This document shows, piece after piece, positions 23,975-32,517 of a stretch of DNA of 64,000 bases. Source of the stretch: CAZBSE01 sp964610385 (GTDB lineage Bacteria; Actinomycetota; Humimicrobiia; Humimicrobiales; Humimicrobiaceae); contig CAZSXW010000004.1 of NCBI GenBank assembly GCA_964610385.1, positions 1 to 64,000 of the forward strand. The letters are read 5' to 3'. The stretch's first letter is position 1. Every line of letters begins with the position of its first letter. The notes below the pieces were generated by a model, which was not told where the DNA came from, did not search any database, and saw only the letters and a list, made by a program, of their open reading frames with translations. A program made the position numbers and the translations under genes.

Positions 23975-25069
23975 ATGAAATCTCTGAATGCAAACAAACC
24001 AAAAACAAGACTATCGAATTCGAATCTTCTGTTTCTCATCGCCTTGGTTATATTTGCACTGATGTACTTGCTTGCCGTTATAAGTTTTCCGGGCAGTTTC
24101 ATGCAGTTTCAGACCTTCTTTGACCTGTTCAACCTGAACGCTCCGCTCATCATCATGACACTTGGTCTGTGCGTAGTTATGATCGTAGGCGGCATCGACA
24201 TTTCCATCGGCGCGCAGTGTGGCCTGGTAACCATGGCCTGTGCCATGTTGCTGGAATCGGAAATGGGGAGCATTTGGGGCGCCTTACTTCTCGCGCTGGG
24301 TATAGGTATCGCGTTTGGTCTTTTGCAGGGATATCTTATTGCCTATCTTGAAATACAGCCATTTATCATAACGCTGGCAGGGTTATTCTTAGCGCAAGGA
24401 CTGCTGACGACACTCCACAAAGATCCGATCAACGTGACTATGCCTGCTTTTGTTGCCTTGCGGGATTTTAAAATAATGATTCCTTGGCTTGGCACGCAAA
24501 ACAGACTAGGCGTTTTCATCCCGTGTCATATCAAACCAGGCGTCATAGTTGTGGTGGTCCTTGTTGTCTTCTTCGCCGCCCTTATGAAGTGGTCGCGTTT
24601 TGGGCGCAATGTCTACGCTGTTGGCGGCAATATTCAGAGCGCTCGGATTCTCGGTATCAACGTAAAGAGAACGATATTCTTCTCATACGTGATAAGCGGA
24701 TTGACGGCCGGCATCGCAGGCTTTGTGTTCATCATGATAACAGGAGCAGGCAATATTGGAAACGGGGCGTTGTTCGAATTAAAAGCAATAGCCTCGAATA
24801 TAATAGGCGGAATTCTGCTCAACGGCGGCGTGGGGAACCTGCTTGGCGCGCCAATAGGCACACTGACTCTTCTGGTAATCAACGAACTGATCCGTGCAGC
24901 GGGTGTCCAATCAAACTTTCAAGCGATAGTAGCCGGGCTCTTGCTGTATCTCTTCATTGTGCTGCAAGGCATTGTTATATCGTTGCGTGGCGAGAGGAAA
25001 TTCAGAATTGCTCTACCGCCCTGGCTGCGGCTGCCTTGGCTGAAGGGCAAGAAGAAGGCCGAGAAATAA
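23975..25069 (+). CDS. Sugar ABC transporter permease 2 (YjfF-like)
   Basis: Second BPD_transp_2 permease, 364 residues, with motifs VGGIDISIGAQCGLVTMACA and AVGGNIQSARILGINVKRTI. It begins 1 bp after permease 1 and closes the G+C-rich operon. The last residues are very basic (LKGKKKAEK). The composition returns to the host level within about 60 bp after the stop codon. Confidence 0.88.
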   Translation: MKSLNANKPKTRLSNSNLLFLIALVIFALMYLLAVISFPGSFMQFQTFFDLFNLNAPLIIMTLGLCVVMIVGGIDISIGAQCGLVTMACAMLLESEMGSIWGALLLALGIGIAFGLLQGYLIAYLEIQPFIITLAGLFLAQGLLTTLHKDPINVTMPAFVALRDFKIMIPWLGTQNRLGVFIPCHIKPGVIVVVVLVVFFAALMKWSRFGRNVYAVGGNIQSARILGINVKRTIFFSYVISGLTAGIAGFVFIMITGAGNIGNGALFELKAIASNIIGGILLNGGVGNLLGAPIGTLTLLVINELIRAAGVQSNFQAIVAGLLLYLFIVLQGIVISLRGERKFRIALPPWLRLPWLKGKKKAEK

Positions 25070-25132
25070 GGGTAGCTGAAAGGGCCTTGGAGTGCGGATA
25101 ATCACGGCCGAGGATGTCTTCCCGGCCGATTA

Positions 25133-25222
25133 TTGACAATATATGTTTAGTTAGTTAAAATGACTAACATATATCTTTTTGTTTGAAAGGAAAGTTTTTA
25201 CATTAGTTAAATAGGTAACTAA
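25133..25222 (+). promoter_or_regulatory. Promoter with two ROK-type operators for the isomerase-ROK-kinase genes
   Basis: TTGACA at 25133-25138 and TAAAAT at 25156-25161 are 17 bp apart, the same hexamers and spacing as the transporter promoter. Over the -10 lies GTTAGT-N7-ACTAAC (about 25150-25168), and at 25203-25222 a perfect inverted repeat TTAGTTA-N6-TAACTAA. TTAGTT/AACTAA operators are known for ROK repressors of the XylR type. Binding would block transcription start and elongation. Confidence 0.65.
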
Positions 25223-25347
25223 ATAAAAGAATTGTTTTATTTATAACAGTTAAATACTAATTTGCAATAATATACTTGAGTAAGAACTATAATTTTTAAA
25301 ATATATAATAGCTATAAAAGATTAAGATTATATAAGAAAGGTATGAA

Positions 25348-26739
25348 ATGGTAAAAATAGGATTTGTACCATCACACAGAGCACCATTTAATAAAGAATG
25401 GGCTATAGATATGAAAAAAAGGGTAATAAAATCAATAGAGAAAAATGTAAAAAATGTAGAATTGATATACCCTGATGAAGAATTAACGGATGGTGGATTG
25501 GTTACTTATATGGAAGACGCAAAAAAGGTAATAAAACTATTTAAAGAAAAAAATATACAGGGTCTGATTATAGGTATGGTAACTTTTGGTGAAGAGATAC
25601 CCAATCTTATAGTGGCAGAAGCTTTTGAAAATATTCCGATTCAGGTTTTTGGAACGAAAGAAGGACCGTTCACTGAAGATGGGAACAGAAAATCTGACTC
25701 ATTCTGCGGCACCATATCTACTGCTTCGGGACTGGTAAGGAGGAATATAAAATTTGATTTTTCAGGCATTTATTTTCCTGAAGAAGAGGGATTCATATCT
25801 GATGTGATAAGGTTTAGTAAGGCAGTGATGGCTAATGCAGGCTTTATAGGCATGAAAATAGGGGCTCTGGGTCCAAGGCCGGCTCCTTTTGAGACTTGTG
25901 CCATAAATGAGATTGATCTTATAAATAAGTTTAGGATCAAGGTCGTGCCTTACACCCTTCTTCAACTAAAGGCGGATATAGACAAAACCAAAGATAGTGA
26001 TGTAGAAGGATTAAAGAAGGAGATAATAAATAATTACGATGAAAAGCTTGCAGACGAAAAGATTATCTCTAAAATTGCCAAACTTGAATATATGATGAGA
26101 AAATACGCAGCGAAGGATGATCTCTCTGGCTTTGGAGTACAATGCTGGACAGCAATGCAGGAAGAGATAGGAATATCCCCCTGTCTAAGTATGGGGAGGC
26201 TAACGGATAGCGGCATAATGTGTGCCTGCGAAGTTGATATATTGGGTTCTATTACCATGGTTATACAGCATCTCCTGACGTTCAAGCAGAGCGTACCGCA
26301 TTTTGTTGACTGGACTATACAGAACCAGGAAAATGAAAATGTTTTTCTTTCATGGCATTGTGGAAACGGTCCGATAAGTTTGAAGTGTAAATCCTGTATT
26401 CCTCAAATAAACACCCATTCAATACTCGGTTGGATGATCGGTTATGACAAGAGTTTTGGAACGGCGGAGTTTCAATTAAAAGAAGGAATCGTAACCATAA
26501 ACAGGCTTGTAGAAGTAAACGGAAAATTTAAGATGTTTTCTACGGTTGGTGAGGCCATACCGGACGATAGAAAATTAAGGGGAACCTGGAAATGGATAAA
26601 GGTAAATGACCTTAAAAAGGTTTACAGGACCGTAATAGAGGAAGGGTTTGTTCATCATGCGAGTATAATCTTTGGAGACATGAGAAAAGAGATTAATACT
26701 TTCTGTAAATTTACGGGCATAGATGTTGTAGAAGTCTAG
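25348..26739 (+). CDS. L-fucose/L-arabinose isomerase family protein
   Basis: Ketol isomerase of 463 residues related to FucI. Candidate metal ligands are the Glu in MCACEVDILGS and the His in FLSWHCGNGP, with a Glu near the N-terminal half. This family converts aldoses to ketoses with Mn2+. With a ribulokinase and a ribulose-phosphate epimerase downstream, L-arabinose to L-ribulose is the likely step; a classical AraA is not in this window. It starts 278 bp after the permease operon, with GAAAGG before ATG 25348. Several Cys residues (SCGT, CKSC) are unusual. Confidence 0.75.
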   Translation: MVKIGFVPSHRAPFNKEWAIDMKKRVIKSIEKNVKNVELIYPDEELTDGGLVTYMEDAKKVIKLFKEKNIQGLIIGMVTFGEEIPNLIVAEAFENIPIQVFGTKEGPFTEDGNRKSDSFCGTISTASGLVRRNIKFDFSGIYFPEEEGFISDVIRFSKAVMANAGFIGMKIGALGPRPAPFETCAINEIDLINKFRIKVVPYTLLQLKADIDKTKDSDVEGLKKEIINNYDEKLADEKIISKIAKLEYMMRKYAAKDDLSGFGVQCWTAMQEEIGISPCLSMGRLTDSGIMCACEVDILGSITMVIQHLLTFKQSVPHFVDWTIQNQENENVFLSWHCGNGPISLKCKSCIPQINTHSILGWMIGYDKSFGTAEFQLKEGIVTINRLVEVNGKFKMFSTVGEAIPDDRKLRGTWKWIKVNDLKKVYRTVIEEGFVHHASIIFGDMRKEINTFCKFTGIDVVEV

Positions 26740-26806
26740 ATACTTGAACTACAATATTTAAATACTATATAATATAAGCAAAAAATTTTATGATATAAGT
26801 TTTAAT

Positions 26807-28063
26807 ATGATTTATGGAAGAGAAAAAAGTAATATTTCATTAAAAGAAATAAACAAGAAAAACATCCTCAAGATAATAATTGATGTGGGACCAATATCCC
26901 GAATTGATATTTCAAGAAGGCTTAAAATAAGCCGGCCTACTACTTCTGCTTATATAAGTGAATTAATTAATGATGGCCTCATAGAAGAAATCGGTAAGAG
27001 TGATTCTACGTCTTTGGGGGGTAAAAAAGCTATTTTGCTCCAGTTTAATGCCAGAGCGAGTCATATATTGGGAGCGATGATAGGAGTAAAGACTATAAGG
27101 ATTGCCCTTACGGATTTAAGCTCAAACATAATAGAAATGATGAAGATTCCAACTAAAGAATGGCTCGGGCCCAAAGAGGTCATGAACGAACTGGTAAAAA
27201 GTTTGAGGAGTATCGTTAAGTTATCCGGTATTAATAAGGAAGAAATAATAGGAATTGGAATAGGGGCCACAGGGCTGGTCGACAGCAGGAATGGACTGGT
27301 CATTTTTTCTCCAAATCTATTTGGCTGGAGTAATATAAAGCTTAAGGAGATCATAGAGAAAAAACTTGAGCTTCCAACTTTTATCGAAAATGAGTGCAGG
27401 GTCCAGGCAATAGCAGAAAAAAAATATGGACTTGCAAAATACATTAAGGATTTTGTGTGCGTTGAGACCGGAATAGGTATAGGTACCGGAGTATTTATAG
27501 ACAACAAGCTTATAGTCGGAGAAAAAGGAATGGCAGGAGAAATAGGTCATATAATAACCAATCTCGCGGGTAATAGAAAGTGCCACTGTGGCAATATAGG
27601 CTGTCTTGAGACATTATGCTCGGTTAATTCTCTTATGGAGGATATAAGGGATGACATTAAAAAAAGTAAGAAGTCTTCTGATTATAACAGCAAACTTAAA
27701 ATAAAGGACCTGTACCAGCTTTATGAACAGGGTGATAAAATAGTGACCAGAAATGTAGATAAGAATGCTGAATACCTGGGTATCGGAATTTCCAATGCGA
27801 TTAAAATGTTTAATCCAGAACTTATTATAATTCACGGCGAAGTCATAAAATTTGGAAAAAATTATTTAACAAAAGTTAAGAAATCGGTTTCCCAAAATAC
27901 TTTCCCGAAGGTTAAAGATGAATATAATATCCAGTTTTCAGAGCTGGGTGAAGAAGTGGGAGTTATCGGAGCTACATCTATAGTTTTTGATAATATTTTT
28001 GATCTTGAGAATTCAAATATTGCAGGTCATTATATTATAAAGAAAAAAATAAGCAGGGTTTAG
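26807..28063 (+). CDS. ROK family transcriptional regulator
   Basis: Sugar-responsive repressor of 418 residues. The N-terminal winged HTH spans about residues 14-70 (GPISRIDISRRLKISRPTTS). The ROK/ASKHA domain has GIGATGLVDSRNG, the sugar-binding ENECRVQAIAEK, GIGIGTGVFID and GMAGEIGHI, then the zinc motif CHCGNIGCLE. It most likely controls the transporter and this operon through the shared operators at 19844-19862 and 25149-25222. TATAAG at 26794-26799 lies 7 bp before ATG and there is no Shine-Dalgarno, so a second, leaderless transcript is possible. Confidence 0.88.
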   Translation: MIYGREKSNISLKEINKKNILKIIIDVGPISRIDISRRLKISRPTTSAYISELINDGLIEEIGKSDSTSLGGKKAILLQFNARASHILGAMIGVKTIRIALTDLSSNIIEMMKIPTKEWLGPKEVMNELVKSLRSIVKLSGINKEEIIGIGIGATGLVDSRNGLVIFSPNLFGWSNIKLKEIIEKKLELPTFIENECRVQAIAEKKYGLAKYIKDFVCVETGIGIGTGVFIDNKLIVGEKGMAGEIGHIITNLAGNRKCHCGNIGCLETLCSVNSLMEDIRDDIKKSKKSSDYNSKLKIKDLYQLYEQGDKIVTRNVDKNAEYLGIGISNAIKMFNPELIIIHGEVIKFGKNYLTKVKKSVSQNTFPKVKDEYNIQFSELGEEVGVIGATSIVFDNIFDLENSNIAGHYIIKKKISRV

Positions 28064-28100
28064 TACAGATTATAGTAAATATCTTTGTAAAAACGACACA

Positions 28101-29762
28101 ATGAAAAAGTCTAGATATGTAATAGGTATTGATTTTGGGACCGATTCTGTACGTTCAGTTATTGTGGATACCTCTGACGGTAAAGAGATATCATACGGAG
28201 TTTCATATTTTAAAAAATGGGGGGAAGGCAAGTACTGCGATCCTGAAAATAATCGGTTCCGCCAGCATCCCGTAGATCATATTAAATCCCTTGAAGAATC
28301 AATGGCAGGTGCCATAAAGGAAGCTTCCTTAGGTAAAGATGACGATATAGCAGGTATAGGAGTGGCTACCACTGGTTCTACTGCAGGGCCGGTAGATGAA
28401 GATGGAACAGTTCTGGCCTTGAGGAAAGATTTTAAAGACAATCCGAATGCTATGTTCGTGATGTGGAAGGATCACAGTACTGTAGAAGAAGCAGAGTTGA
28501 TAAATGAGACTGCCAAGTCCTGGGGTGGAGAGGATTATACCAAGTATGAAGGAGGAGTGTATTCTTCAGAATGGTTCTGGGCAAAAATACTGCATATACT
28601 GAGGGAAGACCAAAAGGTAAAAAGAGCTGCTTTCTCCTGGATCGAGCATGCAGACTGGATACCAGCCATACTGACCGGTAATATAAACCCGTTGAAGATA
28701 AGAAGAAGTCGATGTGCGGCAGGCCACAAGGCAATGTGGCATGCTTCCTGGGGAGGACTTCCTCCGGAAGAATTCCTGGTAAAAATTTCGCCTCTGTTAA
28801 AAGGTATTAGAAATAGGTTATATACCGAGACTTACACTTCAGATTATGTTGCAGGAGGATTAAATAAAAGCTGGGCTAAAAAACTTAATTTAAAGGAAGA
28901 TATTCCTGTTTCTGTAGGAGCTTACGATGCTCACATGGGAGCAGTCGGAGCAGGGGTTAAACCGGGTACTTTTGTAAAAATAATAGGCACCTCCTGCTGT
29001 GATATAGCAGTAAGCCCCAAAAACGTGATTGGAGAAAAACTGATATCCGGTATATGCGGTCAGGTTGATGGATCAGTGATACCGGGTATGATAGGACTGG
29101 AAGCAGGACAATCTGCTTATGGGGATGTATATGCCTGGTTCCAGGGTCTACTTTCCTGGCCTTGTGAAGAAATATCATCAGGTATTGCAAATAAACAAAA
29201 AATAAAGGAAACCATCGACCTGATCATTACTGAACTGACCGAAGCAGCCTCAAAAATAAAACCAGAGAATAATAATTTGATCGCCCTGGACTGGCTGAAC
29301 GGGAGAAGAACTCCTTATGCAGACCAGAAATTAAAAGGAGCGATTTTAGGCATAACTCTGGGGACCAATGCTCCCAGAATTTTCAGGACACTGGTGGAAG
29401 CAACAGCATTTGGCGCTAAAGCCATAATAGAGAGGTTTCACGAGGAAGATATTATTATAAAACAGGTTGTGGCCATTGGAGGAATACCTAAAAAGTCACC
29501 ACTTGTGATCCAGGTGCTGTCTGATGTACTTGATATGCCGGTGAAGGTGACAAAGTCCGAACAATCTGTTGCATTGGGAGCTGCCATTTTTGGAGCAGTA
29601 GCGGCTGGAATATATAAATCCGTGGAGGAAGCTCAGAAATATATGACATCGGATTTTGAGACTGTATATTATCCCGATAAGAAAAACATATCCATTTACG
29701 ATCATCTGTATGAAAGATATAGGAAAATAGGTGATATACTGGAGGATGAATTAAGAAAGTGA
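28101..29762 (+). CDS. FGGY-family ribulokinase (AraB-like)
   Basis: Carbohydrate kinase of 553 residues with FGGY motifs: IGIDFGTDSVRSVIVDT at the start (phosphate 1), DAHMGAVGAGVKPGTFVKI, IGTSCCD and the C-terminal GGIPKKSPLVIQVLSDVLDM (FGGY signature 2). Length and the WIEHADWIPAIL, GHKAMWHASWGG segments are as in AraB. It would phosphorylate L-ribulose to L-ribulose 5-phosphate. The stop overlaps the start of the epimerase gene by 4 bp (GTGA). Confidence 0.85.
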   Translation: MKKSRYVIGIDFGTDSVRSVIVDTSDGKEISYGVSYFKKWGEGKYCDPENNRFRQHPVDHIKSLEESMAGAIKEASLGKDDDIAGIGVATTGSTAGPVDEDGTVLALRKDFKDNPNAMFVMWKDHSTVEEAELINETAKSWGGEDYTKYEGGVYSSEWFWAKILHILREDQKVKRAAFSWIEHADWIPAILTGNINPLKIRRSRCAAGHKAMWHASWGGLPPEEFLVKISPLLKGIRNRLYTETYTSDYVAGGLNKSWAKKLNLKEDIPVSVGAYDAHMGAVGAGVKPGTFVKIIGTSCCDIAVSPKNVIGEKLISGICGQVDGSVIPGMIGLEAGQSAYGDVYAWFQGLLSWPCEEISSGIANKQKIKETIDLIITELTEAASKIKPENNNLIALDWLNGRRTPYADQKLKGAILGITLGTNAPRIFRTLVEATAFGAKAIIERFHEEDIIIKQVVAIGGIPKKSPLVIQVLSDVLDMPVKVTKSEQSVALGAAIFGAVAAGIYKSVEEAQKYMTSDFETVYYPDKKNISIYDHLYERYRKIGDILEDELRK

Positions 29763-30460
29763 TTCTTTCAAGTTTAAAAAAGGAAGTGTATAAAGCCAAT
29801 ATAAGACTTTTTTCAAGCGGGCTTGTTACATCAACATTCGGGAATGTATCAGGAATTGATAGGGAGAGTTCCCTTGTAGCGATTAAGCCCAGTGGAGTTC
29901 GATATGATAAACTGACTTATAAAGATATGGTAGTAGTAGATCTTGAGGGGAATAAAGTAGAAGGAAAACTGAACCCTTCCTCGGACACGAAGACCCACCT
30001 GGAGCTTTATAAGAATTTTTCAGATATTGGTGGTGTTGCTCATACTCATTCGATCTATGCTACTGCCTGGGCGCAGGCCAAAAGGGCTATACCCTGCTTT
30101 GGAACTACTCATGCAGATTTTTTTTATGGAGAGGTACCCTGTACTGGAGTTATAAGCGACAGTTCCATATCCAGAGATTATGAGCTGGAGACCGGAAGGC
30201 TGATCGTTGATACTTTTAAATCCAGAGACTATCATAGTGTAAAGGCGGTACTGGTTGCATGTCATGGTCCTTTCAGCTGGGGAGAGGATGCAGAAGAGGC
30301 TGTAAAGATAAGTATCGCATTGGAAGAGCTTGCAGAGATTGCACTCTACTCATTGATGATCGACCCGAAGCTTAAAAATATAAAAAAAAGTCTTCTTGAG
30401 AAACACTATTTGAGAAAGCATGGAAGAAGTGCTTATTATGGTCAGGAAAAGAAGCACTGA
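29759..30460 (+). CDS. L-ribulose-5-phosphate 4-epimerase (AraD-like)
   Basis: Class II aldolase-fold enzyme of 233 residues. Zinc-binding His residues are in AHTHSIYATAWAQ and GTTHADFFYGE, and in the C-terminal VACHGPFSWG. It converts L-ribulose 5-phosphate to D-xylulose 5-phosphate, which feeds the pentose phosphate or phosphoketolase route. The GTG start is inside the kinase stop. With the isomerase and kinase this completes an L-arabinose catabolic pathway. Confidence 0.88.
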   Translation: MILSSLKKEVYKANIRLFSSGLVTSTFGNVSGIDRESSLVAIKPSGVRYDKLTYKDMVVVDLEGNKVEGKLNPSSDTKTHLELYKNFSDIGGVAHTHSIYATAWAQAKRAIPCFGTTHADFFYGEVPCTGVISDSSISRDYELETGRLIVDTFKSRDYHSVKAVLVACHGPFSWGEDAEEAVKISIALEELAEIALYSLMIDPKLKNIKKSLLEKHYLRKHGRSAYYGQEKKH

Positions 30461-30707
30461 AATATCTAAAGCTTGAATCACAATATTACTGCTTGAGCTG
30501 TATGGTATCTTTCGGTAATCGATAAATAAACGATATATCAAAATACAGCAGCATTATAAATTGAATAAATCAGAAACTTATAGTAATATTTCTTTTAATA
30601 TTTATTCTACGGATTTTAGGGCAGTAATTTACGGTTTTAAAATATTTATATCTTTTTGTTTTTCTGGAACTTTTGTACTAGTATAATATATCTCTAATAT
30701 ATCTATT

Positions 30708-31346
30708 ATGAGCATTGATCTACTTTACAAAATTTTAATAGTAATAACATCATACCTCTTTGGTTCTTTCCCTACTGCATATGTCATACATAAAATAAAA
30801 AAGGGCGATGATATAAGGAAATACGGCAGTGGAAATGTTGGCGGGACTAATGTCACACGTACTCTTGGAGTGACTTATGGCGTTATAACCATAATAGCAG
30901 ATATCATAAAAGGATTTATACCCATACTGGTGTTATACTTTTTTTATCCCCAGGATTTTATACTTATTGCAGTTGTGTCTGTGGTTGTCATACTGGGACA
31001 CGATTTTCCTGTCTTTATCAATTTTAAAGGTGGAAAAGGGATCGCAGTTTCTTTTGGGGTGATAGTAGGGATCTCCAGCCTTCCATTTATGAATAATCCC
31101 GTATGGCTGGAAATAATTCCTATTTTTGCCATTCTGGGTACCTGGGCTTTGGTCTTTGGTATATTTAGAATCGTGTCTATCGGATCATTATGCGCGGCCG
31201 TAATTACTCCCATCTCATTTTTTTTTACCGAGTATAACTGGCCGATAGTGACTGCAGCATTTTTTTGGGGGTTACTTGTTTTTATCACTCATAGGGAAAA
31301 TATCAGAAGATTGATAAGAGGAGAGGAGAAAAAACTTAAGAGATAA
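30708..31346 (+). CDS. plsY: Acyl-phosphate:glycerol-3-phosphate acyltransferase PlsY
   Basis: Inner-membrane enzyme that makes lysophosphatidate from acyl-phosphate. The 212 residues have at least five helices and the three PlsY motifs: GSFPTAYVIHK, RKYGSGNVGGTNVTRTLG, and GHDFPVFINFKGGKGIAVSFG. TATAAT at 30682-30687 lies upstream. It is followed by guaB3 after 9 bp. Confidence 0.93.
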   Translation: MSIDLLYKILIVITSYLFGSFPTAYVIHKIKKGDDIRKYGSGNVGGTNVTRTLGVTYGVITIIADIIKGFIPILVLYFFYPQDFILIAVVSVVVILGHDFPVFINFKGGKGIAVSFGVIVGISSLPFMNNPVWLEIIPIFAILGTWALVFGIFRIVSIGSLCAAVITPISFFFTEYNWPIVTAAFFWGLLVFITHRENIRRLIRGEEKKLKR

Positions 31347-31355
31347 GGGGAATAA

Positions 31356-32516
31356 ATGGAAATAGAAATTGGTAAAGGTAAAACCGGAAGAAGATCCTAC
31401 GGCTTTGATGAAATATCAATAGTTCCCAGCAGAAGAACCAGAGATCCCGAGGATATTGATATTTCGGTGAATATTGGAAAATATAAACTGGAACTGCCTG
31501 TACTGGCTTCGGCAATGGACGGTGTCGTGGATGTCAGATTTGCAATCGAGATGAGAAAACTAGGCGGTCTTGCCGTATTGAATCTGGAGGGCCTTCAGTG
31601 CAGATATGAAAATGCGGATGAGGTTCTGGATAAAATATCGAAATTTTCGCCGGGAGAGGCCACAAGAAAGATGCAGGAGATTTATAAAGAGCCTATAAAA
31701 GAAGAATTAATTTCAAAGAGAGTAAAACAGATAAAGAAGGAAAGCGATATTACCTGTGCCTCGCTGACGCCCAAGAATGTGGAAAGGTACTATAAAACGG
31801 CACTGGATGCCGGTCTTGATATTCTGGTAATCCAGGGTACGGTAGTAAGTGCCGAGCATGTCAGCAAGTCAAAAGAGCCCTTGGATCTAAAGAAATTTAT
31901 TCCTAAATGTCCTGTTCCGGTGATAGTCGGCGGGTGTGCGTCATATTCGACCTCCCTGCATCTCATGCGTACAGGAGCGGTAGGCGTCCTTATTGGTGTA
32001 GGTCCCGGGGCAGCCTGTACTACAAGGCAGGTACTGGGTATAGGTGTTCCTCAGGCAACTGCTATTTCAGATGCTGCAGCAGCAAGGATAAGGCATCTTG
32101 AGGAAACAGGTGATTATTCACTGGTGATAGCTGATGGGGGAATGCGTACCGGTGGAGATATCTCGAAAGCTATTGCCTGCGGGGCTGATCTGGTAATGGT
32201 AGGCTCTCCGCTTGCAAGGGCCAGGGAAGCTCCGGGAAGGGGTTACCACTGGGGTATGGCCACCTTTCATCCAGATCTTCCGCGGGGAACAAGGATAAAG
32301 ACAGATGTAGCTGCTACACTTAGAGAAATACTGATCGGTCCTGCATTTGAAAATGATGGGACTTTGAATCTATGCGGAGCACTGAGGACTTCAATGGCTA
32401 CATGCGGTTATGAGAATATAAAGGATTTTCAGAAGGCTGAGGTAATAGTTGCTCCCTCCATAAAAACAGAAGGGAAACTTCTCCAGCGGAAGCAGCAAAT
32501 AGGCATGGGATTATGA
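31356..32516 (+). CDS. GuaB3-type IMP dehydrogenase (no CBS domains)
   Basis: IMP dehydrogenase-related protein of 386 residues. The TIM-barrel motifs are present: LASAMDG, VGVGPGAACTTRQVLGIGVPQ (with the catalytic Cys) and IADGGMRTGGDISKAIACGADLVMVGSPLARA. The CBS pair between strands is absent; a Lys/Glu-rich insert replaces it. This fits the GuaB3 family of actinobacteria and cyanobacteria. The guaA gene starts 1 bp after its stop, so it probably supplies XMP, the step from IMP. No classical guaB is in the window. Confidence 0.85.
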   Translation: MEIEIGKGKTGRRSYGFDEISIVPSRRTRDPEDIDISVNIGKYKLELPVLASAMDGVVDVRFAIEMRKLGGLAVLNLEGLQCRYENADEVLDKISKFSPGEATRKMQEIYKEPIKEELISKRVKQIKKESDITCASLTPKNVERYYKTALDAGLDILVIQGTVVSAEHVSKSKEPLDLKKFIPKCPVPVIVGGCASYSTSLHLMRTGAVGVLIGVGPGAACTTRQVLGIGVPQATAISDAAAARIRHLEETGDYSLVIADGGMRTGGDISKAIACGADLVMVGSPLARAREAPGRGYHWGMATFHPDLPRGTRIKTDVAATLREILIGPAFENDGTLNLCGALRTSMATCGYENIKDFQKAEVIVAPSIKTEGKLLQRKQQIGMGL

Positions 32517-32517
32517 T

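Noticed and set aside
24484..25101. Plus-strand ORF of 205 codons overlapping permease 2
   Set aside because: It arises from the higher G+C of the operon; the permease frame has helices and family motifs and this one has none.
25098..25134. Hairpin after permease 2 (CGGCCG arms) as a terminator
   Set aside because: The arms pair with a bulge and there is no T run; it may be a remnant at the border of the acquired segment, but I do not call it.
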